Below, one piece after another: positions 43,332 to 50,384 of a DNA stretch of 64,000 bases. Source of the stretch: Mesorhizobium sp. WSM3860. Lineage in GTDB: Bacteria; Pseudomonadota; Alphaproteobacteria; Rhizobiales; Rhizobiaceae. The position numbers and the translations under genes were made by a program. Below the pieces are notes generated by a model that saw nothing but the letters and a program-made list of their open reading frames with translations, did not search any database and was not told the DNA's origin. Positions within the stretch are counted from its first letter, which is position 1, and each line of letters begins with the position of its first letter. The stretch lies in the NCBI RefSeq assembly GCF_002294995.1, contig NZ_NSGF01000019.1, positions 1-64,000 of the forward strand, read 5' to 3'.

Positions 43332-43805
43332 TCACTCCGTCGAGGAGCCGCATTCCAGCGCGCTGAGCGTCCAGTCGCTGGTCTTGGACCGTATGTCGGC
43401 GATCTTCCACTTGCCGTCCACTTTCTTCAGCGACCACACCATTTCGCGTTTGGAGTCATCGCCTTCTGGGAAAAGATTGAAGCTTGCCGTCACCTCGGCG
43501 GTGTCGCCATTGACGGCCTCCGCAAGCTTCAGCGTCTTCGACACGGTCTTCTGGTCGAAATCCTGCGCGTCGAGGCCTGGGTCGAAGTCGATGCAGGATA
43601 CCTCGTCGGGCTTCTCCTTGCGCGCCTTGTCGTTGGCTTCGAAGAGCTTGGTGACCGGCTCGGTGAAGCGGTCGCGGTACTTCGCGTCCGCCTCGAACTT
43701 CACTTCAGGCACATAGAAGAACTTCACGGCCTTGGAAGCCGGCCCGGCGAGCGCCGCGGCAGGCAAGGCGATCGACATGGCAACTGCCAGCATCATCGGT
43801 CTCAT
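43332..43805 (-). CDS. Secreted hypothetical protein (DUF3828-like)
   Basis: A 157-residue exported protein with a signal peptide (MRPMMLAVAMSIALPAAALA) and a domain shared with the next gene: an AVKFFY start, a central Cys in VSCIDFDP, and a DGKWKIADI block near a C-terminal Cys. The two form a tandem duplication, probably cotranscribed. A nine-bp hairpin (43829-43854) lies in the leader region. Function unknown. Confidence 0.7.
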   Translation of the reverse strand: MRPMMLAVAMSIALPAAALAGPASKAVKFFYVPEVKFEADAKYRDRFTEPVTKLFEANDKARKEKPDEVSCIDFDPGLDAQDFDQKTVSKTLKLAEAVNGDTAEVTASFNLFPEGDDSKREMVWSLKKVDGKWKIADIRSKTSDWTLSALECGSSTE

Positions 43806-43905
43806 GCAGGATCTCCGGATGGTCGGCGGCGTGGTGGCACGATCACCACCACGCATCCTGCATATCGGCTTTTTCGCGGCGCATGAAGTCTTTGCGCTGC
43901 GCGGC

Positions 43906-45555
43906 TTAAGCTTCCAGCCAGACGTTCTGGAAGTCCATTTGATAGGTCTGGTGCATTGCGTAGTTCTTCACCTTCTTGCTCATGTGGCAGTAGAGCTTCT
44001 GCCAGAACGGCTGGATGATGACGCCGGAGTCCTGCAGGATCTGCTCGACGTCCTTCATCACCTCCTTGCGCTTGGCGACGTCGATCTGCGACAGCGCCTC
44101 CTTGAGCTTGGCGTCGAAATCCGGGTTCGAGAACGCGGTCTCGTTCCAGGCCTCGCCGGTACGGTAGCCCAGCGCCAGCACCTGCACGCCGAGCGGGCGC
44201 ATGTACCAGATGGTCATGGAATAAGGATATTTCGTCCAGTCGTTCCAGAAGGTCGAACCGGGCAGCACCGTGCGCTTCACCTTGATGCCGGCATCGCGCA
44301 ACTGGCCGGCGATGGCGTCGCCGGTGTTCTTCTGCCATTCGTCCTCGACCGTGATCAGCTCGTGCTCGAAGTCGGCCTGCCCGGCATCGGCCATCAGCTT
44401 CTTGGCGCCCGCGGCGTCCCGTTCCTTCTTGGGCAGCGGATAATATTCCGGATGGATCGGGCTGACATGGTGGTTCTCGCCGACCGTGCCGCGGCCGGCG
44501 TAGCCGAGCTGCATCACCTGGTTGTTGTCGACGGCCATCTGCAGCGCGTTGCGCACCCGTTTGTCATCGTAAGGCTTGTGCGTGATGTTGGTGCGCGCAA
44601 CGAGCGTCGTCGCCGTTGCCACCTCCGATTTCACCAGATCCATCTTGTCGAGCGGATCGATGAAGTCGGCCGGCGTCTCGAAATCGAGGTCGATCTCGCC
44701 GGAATCGAATGCATTCAGCGTGGCATTGAAGTCGGTGCCGTAGTCGATGAATTCCACCCCGTCGAGCGGCGCTTCGCCACCCCACCACTTGCCGTTCTCG
44801 CGGCGCTTGACCACGGCTTTCTGGCCGACATCGTAAGACACCAGCTCGAAAGCTCCGGTGCCGATCGGCTTCTTGATCGGATCGGCGCCGTCCTTGTCGA
44901 AGTCGCGATGCACGACCAGCGCCGGATAGTCGGTGAAGCCCGGGATGATCGCGATATCGGCTTCTGACAGCTTCAACTTGACCGTATGGTCATCGACCTT
45001 GGTGATCGCGCCATCCCTTGCCTTGCCAGTCTTGGCGTCGACCAGCGCGCCAACGCGCGCGGCCATGGAATTGCCGGAAGCGCCCTTCTCGCACCAGCGA
45101 TTGAGGTTGAAGACCACGTCATCGGCGTTGAATGCATCGCCATTGTTCCAGGTGACGCCTTTGCGCAGATGCAGCGTGTATTCGGTGGCGTCGTCGTTGA
45201 CGTCCCAGCTTTCGAGCAGCACCGGCTCGAAAGTGAACTGGTGCGTGTAGCGCACGAGCGGCTCCAGCCAGGTGCGGGTGACGTTCGCCATCTCCGTCCA
45301 GTCATAGGTGCGCGGGTCCTTCTGCGCCTTGACCGACATCGCGACATGCAGCGTTCCGCCTTTCTTCGGCTCATCCGCCAGGGCTTTTGTCGGCGCGGGA
45401 AGGCCGATCATGCCATAGGCGAAGGCCGTCGATGCGCCGAAGGCACTTGCCAGCGCCAGGAATTCGCGCCGGTCCACGCGGCCCGCGCGCGCTTCTTCCG
45501 CCATCGCCTCGATGGCGGCAGGAACGCGATCACCGTTGCTTTTGAAGATTGTCAT
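43906..45555 (-). CDS. ABC transporter solute-binding protein, family 5 (peptide/amine type), Tat-exported
   Basis: A 549-residue SBP_bac_5 protein. The amino terminus carries a twin-arginine signal (RVDRREFLALASAFGAS) before the mature KKGGTLHVAMSV start. Domains such as TEYTLHLRKGVTWNNGDAF are typical of dipeptide/oligopeptide-type binding proteins, which can also bind quaternary amines or opines. No permease or ATPase gene is next to it. ATG 45555 follows GGGAGG. A palindrome matching those around the GntR gene lies about 143 bases upstream, implying shared control. Confidence 0.88.
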   Translation of the reverse strand: MTIFKSNGDRVPAAIEAMAEEARAGRVDRREFLALASAFGASTAFAYGMIGLPAPTKALADEPKKGGTLHVAMSVKAQKDPRTYDWTEMANVTRTWLEPLVRYTHQFTFEPVLLESWDVNDDATEYTLHLRKGVTWNNGDAFNADDVVFNLNRWCEKGASGNSMAARVGALVDAKTGKARDGAITKVDDHTVKLKLSEADIAIIPGFTDYPALVVHRDFDKDGADPIKKPIGTGAFELVSYDVGQKAVVKRRENGKWWGGEAPLDGVEFIDYGTDFNATLNAFDSGEIDLDFETPADFIDPLDKMDLVKSEVATATTLVARTNITHKPYDDKRVRNALQMAVDNNQVMQLGYAGRGTVGENHHVSPIHPEYYPLPKKERDAAGAKKLMADAGQADFEHELITVEDEWQKNTGDAIAGQLRDAGIKVKRTVLPGSTFWNDWTKYPYSMTIWYMRPLGVQVLALGYRTGEAWNETAFSNPDFDAKLKEALSQIDVAKRKEVMKDVEQILQDSGVIIQPFWQKLYCHMSKKVKNYAMHQTYQMDFQNVWLEA

Positions 45556-45697
45556 TTTTTCCTCCCATGTTGCGAAACATTGGCCATCCTGGTGCACTTC
45601 TTTTCAGTTGTAGATGGCGCCTGCAGCGTGAGCGAGCGTCCAGACGCTGTTGCCTGAGACAGTGAGAACTTGCTCCATCCCTGCCGCATTTCGAATA

Positions 45698-45707
45698 TCG
45701 TATACGA
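45698..45707. promoter_or_regulatory. Putative GntR operator, copy 1 (binding protein)
   Basis: TCGTATACGA, a perfect ten-base palindrome upstream of the solute-binding protein gene, fits the TNGTNNACNA pattern of FCD-type GntR regulators and matches copies 2 and 3. Confidence 0.65.
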
Positions 45708-45772
45708 GCCGTCTTGCGCGTCAAGCTTCTGGCGCATGATCTGGAGGACGATGCCGAGCGAAGAACCACCTT

Positions 45773-46813
45773 TCACACCTTCGCACGCTTCATCGGCCAG
45801 GTGTCCGCCACGCGGTAGCCAGCCGGCCAAGGGTCTTCAGGATCCAGCATGTGCTGATGGATGCCGGTGATCCAGCCGCGACCGCTGATCTGAGGGCGTA
45901 TGGCGGGCATACCGCCAACCTCCGTGGTGCCGACGATCCTGCCGTGAAATTCTGACCCGATGATGGAAACACCGGTAAACCGATGCTCTGCCGTCATGTG
46001 ACCCTTCGCGTGCAAGATCGCCATGCGGGCCGACACCGCTGTTCCGGTCGGCGATCGGTCGAGTTTGCCAGGTTTTATCGAAACGACGGATTTTGCGCGG
46101 AGGCGGCTGCCATCTTGGGTGATGGCGCCGGCAAAAAGACAGAACGAATGGTGGCGCCAATCGGGACGGTCGGGATGGAAGAATGCCATTTGTCGATTGG
46201 CCGCATCGGTAATGCGCGCCCCAAGTTCGGCGAGATCACGAGCCTCGTCGTTTTCCAGCGCAAGCCCAAGGGCCAGCGCGTCGACGACGACGAAACTGTC
46301 GCCTCCATAGGCGGTGTCGACCGTAATGGTGCCAAGGCCATCGACCTCGAGCGGCACACCGACCCTGCTGGCGAAAGACGGTACGTTTTCGACGGTGATG
46401 CGCTGGGCTTTTCCTCCGGCACAGTCGGCCCGCACGCGCACCAGGCCGCCCGGCGCCTCGAGCACCATTTCGGTTACCGGCTCCTGCATGGGAATGATGC
46501 CGGTGTCCAGAATTACCGTCGACACGCAGATCGAATTGGAGCCGGACATCGGGGGCGTATCCTCGGGCTCCATTATGATCCAAGCCATTTGCGCGGCGGG
46601 ATGCTTGGGAGGGACCAGAAGGTTAACGTGCCGGAAGACGCCGCCGCGCGGTTCATTGAGAACGAAGTTACGAAGTCCGTTGTCTTCCGCGATCCATTTG
46701 CGCTGGTCCCAGACGGTGTCTCCCGGCGGGGGAGACACTCCGCCAACGATGACATCCCCGACTTCACCCTCCGCGTGGCAGGAAACTACATGGATGACTT
46801 TCGTGCTTCGCAT
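45773..46813 (-). CDS. Proline racemase family protein with Ser/Thr in place of both catalytic Cys
   Basis: A 346-residue member of the proline racemase / hydroxyproline epimerase / trans-3-hydroxyproline dehydratase family. At the first catalytic position the MSGSNS segment has Ser90 instead of Cys, and at the second the DRSPTGTA segment has Thr256 instead of Cys. The known activities use Cys/Cys, Ser/Cys or Cys/Thr pairs, so its reaction cannot be inferred from these. The fold signatures (AYGGDSFVVVDA, GTTEVGG) are intact. ATG 46813 was chosen because the long open upstream extension crosses the divergent promoter. A GntR-type palindrome lies 36 bases upstream. Confidence 0.85.
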   Translation of the reverse strand: MRSTKVIHVVSCHAEGEVGDVIVGGVSPPPGDTVWDQRKWIAEDNGLRNFVLNEPRGGVFRHVNLLVPPKHPAAQMAWIIMEPEDTPPMSGSNSICVSTVILDTGIIPMQEPVTEMVLEAPGGLVRVRADCAGGKAQRITVENVPSFASRVGVPLEVDGLGTITVDTAYGGDSFVVVDALALGLALENDEARDLAELGARITDAANRQMAFFHPDRPDWRHHSFCLFAGAITQDGSRLRAKSVVSIKPGKLDRSPTGTAVSARMAILHAKGHMTAEHRFTGVSIIGSEFHGRIVGTTEVGGMPAIRPQISGRGWITGIHQHMLDPEDPWPAGYRVADTWPMKRAKV

Positions 46814-46848
46814 TCGGGAGTCCCCAGAGCCACGGCGTCCGATTGGAT

Positions 46849-46860
46849 ATCGTATACGAT
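46849..46860. promoter_or_regulatory. Putative GntR operator, copy 2 (racemase homologue)
   Basis: ATCGTATACGAT, a perfect 12-base palindrome, 36 bases upstream of the proline racemase-family gene. Confidence 0.7.
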
Positions 46861-47005
46861 CTTCGGTTCGCGTCAAGGCTCGATTGAAGGGAAATGGGCC
46901 CGTCGTTACTGATCGGCCCGGCTCAAAAGAGCCGGCGCCAGGCGGCATCTCGCGGCATGCAAAGGCTTGGGTTGAGCAAAATCCCGCGCGCATTTGATCA
47001 CGAAC

Positions 47006-47017
47006 ATCGTCTACGAT
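47006..47017. promoter_or_regulatory. Putative GntR operator, copy 3 (autoregulatory)
   Basis: ATCGTCTACGAT, the same palindrome with two central changes, ends five bases before the GntR start codon, where it would block initiation. Confidence 0.65.
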
Positions 47018-47021
47018 ATCT

Positions 47022-47744
47022 ATGTTTGCAGATCTGACGCTCCTTGCGGAGACTCTACACGTGCCATTTGCATTTGCCGACATTCCCGATCTGGGTGCCG
47101 CACCGACCGCTTCCGACGTGGTTTTGAAGTTCATACGCGGAGCAATCATATCGGGGTCGCTGGATGAGGGCGAACCAATCAGGCAAGACGACGTCGCCCG
47201 CATGTTCAACATCAGCAAGATCCCGGTGCGCGAAGCTTTGAAGCGGCTCGAGGCAGAGGGTTTCGTGGCATTTCAGCGAAACAAGGGCGCAATTGTCGCC
47301 AGCATGTCGGAACCGGAGATCGTGCAGATTTTCGAGGTCCGAGCCATGCTGGAATCGAACGCAATTCGGCTCTCCTTCCCCCACATGAACGAGAAGACCT
47401 TCGATAAAGCGCAAGCAAGTTGCGACGCCTTCGCGAAGGAAACCGACGTCGGCCGCTGGGCGGAACTAAATTGGGAGTTCCATTCCAGTCTTTATCTAGA
47501 CGCCGGGCGACCATATCTCCTCCGCATGATCCGGTCGGTTAACGATCGAATCGAACGCTATCTTCGAGTTCAGCTGACGATTTCCGGCGGTCATGAGCTT
47601 GCGGATCGAGAACATCGCGAAATCCTGGCCGCCTGCCGCGCTGGCGAGACCGAACACGCCGCAAAATTGGTCTACGATCATATCATGAACGCCTGTCAAT
47701 CGCTTCAGAAACACCTGGCGAACGGCAGGGTGCGCGCTGGCTGA
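47022..47744 (+). CDS. GntR family transcriptional regulator (FCD domain)
   Basis: A 240-residue FadR/FCD-type GntR regulator: winged helix-turn-helix at about residues 30-95 (IRQDDVARMFNISKIPVREA) and an FCD all-helical ligand domain with metal-site-like residues (NWEFHSSLY, HREILAACRAG). ATG 47022 has no Shine-Dalgarno sequence and follows an operator closely, so the mRNA may be nearly leaderless, or the start may be slightly downstream. It probably controls the divergent racemase-family gene and the binding-protein gene. Confidence 0.9.
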   Translation: MFADLTLLAETLHVPFAFADIPDLGAAPTASDVVLKFIRGAIISGSLDEGEPIRQDDVARMFNISKIPVREALKRLEAEGFVAFQRNKGAIVASMSEPEIVQIFEVRAMLESNAIRLSFPHMNEKTFDKAQASCDAFAKETDVGRWAELNWEFHSSLYLDAGRPYLLRMIRSVNDRIERYLRVQLTISGGHELADREHREILAACRAGETEHAAKLVYDHIMNACQSLQKHLANGRVRAG

Positions 47745-47795
47745 GCCATCGGCTTGCCGTCAGTCACCCTTGCCGACGCCTCTGCCCGTTTTTGA

Positions 47796-49346
47796 TCAAC
47801 TAACGCTATCAGGCAGCTTCTCCTCGCGCCGCGCGATCAAATCCTTGAGACCTTCGGCGATGCCCTCTTCGAGCTTCGGCTCCTGATAGTCGGCGAGCAT
47901 GTTGCGCGCCTTTTCGAGGCCGCGCGTGTCGTGATCCTTCGCGCCCTCGGCTGTCCATTGTTCGAAGGAATTGAAGTCCATGATGCTCGGCATGAAGAAG
48001 GCGCGCTCGAAATGCTCGAGCGTGTGCTGCGTGCCGAGAAAATGCCCTTGCGGACCGACTTCGCGGATCGCCGCCATGGCCTCCTTGAAATCATCGAAGG
48101 GAACGCCGCCGGCATATTTGTACCAGCCGACAAGCTGTTCGCAGTCGGTGGCGAATTTCGAATAGCCGCAAGTGAGGCCCGCCTCGAGCCAGCCGGCGGA
48201 GTGCCAGATGTAATTGGCGCCGGCGAGGATCGCGGCATGCATCAGCATGTTCGCCTCGTAGCCGGCCTGCGCGTCGTTGAGCTTGGAGCCGACATGGAAG
48301 CCCGAGGTGCGCCAGGGCAGTTTGTATTTCCGCGCCAGCGCGCCCATCAGATACATCATCTGGGCGGCCTCCGGCGTGCCGCCCATCGGGGCGCCGGTCT
48401 TCATGTCGACGGTCACCATGAACTGACCGTATATCTGCGGCGAACCGGGACGGATGAGCTGGGTGAATGCGACGCCTGCCAGCGCCTCGGCATTCACCTG
48501 CGCCACCGCGCCGACGGCCGAGGCCGAGGTCGAGGCGCCGCAGAGCGCAAACGGCGCCAGGATCAGCGGTTGGTTGTGGCGGGCATAGACCCGCATCGCG
48601 TCGAGCATGGTGGCGTCCCACACCAGCGGCGAATTGCAATTGGTGATCGCCACCAGCACCGGATTGTCGCGCACGAACTCCTCGCCGAACACGATTGCAG
48701 CCATCGCCATCGTGTCCTCGGCCCGCTCCTTCGACGTCACGATGCCCATGAAGGGCTTGTCGGAATGCTTCAGCGCCGAATGGATGATGTGCAGGTGCCG
48801 CTTCGGCACCGCGATTTCCATCGGCTCGCAGATGATCGAGCTCGACGAATGCAGCGCCGGCGCCATGTAAGCGAGCTTGTGAAAATTGTTGAGGTCGTTG
48901 AGCGTGCCGTAGCGCCGCTTGTTGTCGAGGTCGCGTACATAGGGCGCGCCGTACATCGGCACGAAGATCGAGTTCTTGCCGCCGACACGGACGGTGCGCT
49001 CGGGATTGCGCGCATTGAGCGTGAATTCCGGCGGGACCTTCGAGACCAGCTCCATCAGCAGCGCGCGGTCGATGCGGACACGTGTGTCCTTGACGTCGGC
49101 GCCAGCCGCCTTCCAAAGCGCGATCGCTTCGTCGTCGCGGAACTCGCAGCCAACCTCCTCGAGGATTTTGAGCGACTCCTCGTGGATCAGTTCCACTGCC
49201 TCGTCGGGCACGATCTCATAGACGGGAATCTGGCGAACGAGCGTCGGGAAGGACGCAACGGGCGCGCTTCTCAGCGCCTTGCGCCCAAGGCGGCCGCCGC
49301 CGCGACGGTGGGTCGGTTCAGTCAATTCAGCGGCCGGTGCGTTCAT
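47796..49346 (-). CDS. MttB-family (trimethylamine methyltransferase-like) protein, non-pyrrolysine type
   Basis: A 516-residue protein of the MttB/COG5598 family. The frame is uninterrupted by TAG, so it lacks pyrrolysine and belongs with quaternary-amine methyltransferases such as glycine betaine or proline betaine:corrinoid methyltransferases. Conserved blocks include CEFRDDEAIALWKAAGADV, SPLVWDATMLDAM and the C-terminal QGHFLGTQHTLEHF. It would pass a methyl group to a corrinoid protein, but no corrinoid protein or activase gene is in the window. ATG 49346 follows AAGGAGA. It is divergent from a LysR regulator. Confidence 0.88.
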   Translation of the reverse strand: MNAPAAELTEPTHRRGGGRLGRKALRSAPVASFPTLVRQIPVYEIVPDEAVELIHEESLKILEEVGCEFRDDEAIALWKAAGADVKDTRVRIDRALLMELVSKVPPEFTLNARNPERTVRVGGKNSIFVPMYGAPYVRDLDNKRRYGTLNDLNNFHKLAYMAPALHSSSSIICEPMEIAVPKRHLHIIHSALKHSDKPFMGIVTSKERAEDTMAMAAIVFGEEFVRDNPVLVAITNCNSPLVWDATMLDAMRVYARHNQPLILAPFALCGASTSASAVGAVAQVNAEALAGVAFTQLIRPGSPQIYGQFMVTVDMKTGAPMGGTPEAAQMMYLMGALARKYKLPWRTSGFHVGSKLNDAQAGYEANMLMHAAILAGANYIWHSAGWLEAGLTCGYSKFATDCEQLVGWYKYAGGVPFDDFKEAMAAIREVGPQGHFLGTQHTLEHFERAFFMPSIMDFNSFEQWTAEGAKDHDTRGLEKARNMLADYQEPKLEEGIAEGLKDLIARREEKLPDSVS

Positions 49347-49423
49347 GTTGTCTCCTTGATCCCGCCCGACCAAGTTAGCGACACGAAATATGGATGTGAC
49401 GCTGGAAAATCCTGATCTCTTGT

Positions 49424-49438
49424 ATAAGCTGCGCTTAT
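49424..49438. promoter_or_regulatory. Putative LysR box overlapping the LysR start codon
   Basis: ATAAGC-TGC-GCTTAT, a perfect inverted repeat with T-N11-A spacing, includes the first two bases of the LysR ATG and lies in the divergent gap to the MttB-family gene. Confidence 0.6.
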
Positions 49439-50339
49439 GCGAAGCCTACGCCACCTCCTGCCCTCGGCCGGCAGCCTCGTCGTCTTCGAGGCGGCAGGCC
49501 GGCTGTCGAGCTTTACCGCCGCCGGGCGCGAGCTCGGCATGACCCAGGCGGCCGTCTCCTATGCCGTGCGCGGACTGGAGGAACAGCTCGGCGCCAAGCT
49601 GTTCCAGCGCCGCCACCGCCAGGTGCTCCTGACGGAGGCCGGCGAGCGCTTCCACGCGGACGTCTCGCTCGGGCTGTCGCATATCCGCAAATCTGCCGAG
49701 GACCTTCGCCTGCAGGCGACCGGCGGCCATGTGACCCTTGCCGCCTCGACCGCCTTCGGCTCCTTCTGGATGATGCCGCGTTTGCAGCAGTTCCGTGACC
49801 AGCTGCCTGGCATCGACCTGCGCATCCAGACCGCCGACCGCGATCTCGACATCATCGCCGAGGGCATTCCGCTCGGCGTGCGCGGCGGCGTGCCGCGTGA
49901 CTGGCCGGACTATCACTCGCTGTCGCTCTCCGACGAAGAGATCTTCCCGGTCGCCGGCCCCAGCTATCTCGCCAAATTCGGCATGCCGAAGACGGTCGAG
50001 GAACTGGCCACGCACCGGCTGATCCATCTCGAGGAGCCCTATCGCGAGGCGCCGAACTGGGACGAATGGTTCGCGTCGGCCGGAACCAGCCTTCGCAATG
50101 CCGAGCGCGGCCTGCGCATCAACGACTATGCCCTGGTGATCCAAGCGGTGATGGAAGGGCAAGGCATCTCGCTTGGCTGGCGGCATCTGGTCGAGCGGCT
50201 GGTGACATCAGGGCTGCTGGTGCCGGTGACCGAGCATGTGATGAGGACCGGCATCGGCTTCCACGTCATCTGGCCGAAGAACCGCGAGCTCAGCGACAAC
50301 GCTCGCAAGGTCAGGGACTGGCTGGTCGCGCAGGCGTGA
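49437..50339 (+). CDS. LysR family transcriptional regulator (GcvA-like)
   Basis: A 300-residue LysR protein: helix-turn-helix in residues 10-65 (AAGRELGMTQAAVSYAVRGL) and a GcvA-type substrate-binding domain (GHVTLAASTAFGSFWMMPRL). It is divergent from the MttB-family gene and most likely regulates it. mutL follows after 45 bases on the same strand. Confidence 0.93.
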   Translation: MRSLRHLLPSAGSLVVFEAAGRLSSFTAAGRELGMTQAAVSYAVRGLEEQLGAKLFQRRHRQVLLTEAGERFHADVSLGLSHIRKSAEDLRLQATGGHVTLAASTAFGSFWMMPRLQQFRDQLPGIDLRIQTADRDLDIIAEGIPLGVRGGVPRDWPDYHSLSLSDEEIFPVAGPSYLAKFGMPKTVEELATHRLIHLEEPYREAPNWDEWFASAGTSLRNAERGLRINDYALVIQAVMEGQGISLGWRHLVERLVTSGLLVPVTEHVMRTGIGFHVIWPKNRELSDNARKVRDWLVAQA

Positions 50340-50384
50340 AGTAGCCCCTCCCCCACACCGTTCGAATCCGCCTATAATCCTCGC

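Noticed and set aside
46814..47218. N-terminal extension of the proline racemase homologue to 481 residues
   Set aside because: The extra 135 residues would run through the divergent promoter, the operators and the GntR gene; the family starts at MRSTKV.
47796..49346. Possible in-frame amber codon for pyrrolysine in the MttB-family gene
   Set aside because: The frame is continuous without TAG, so this is a non-pyrrolysine member.
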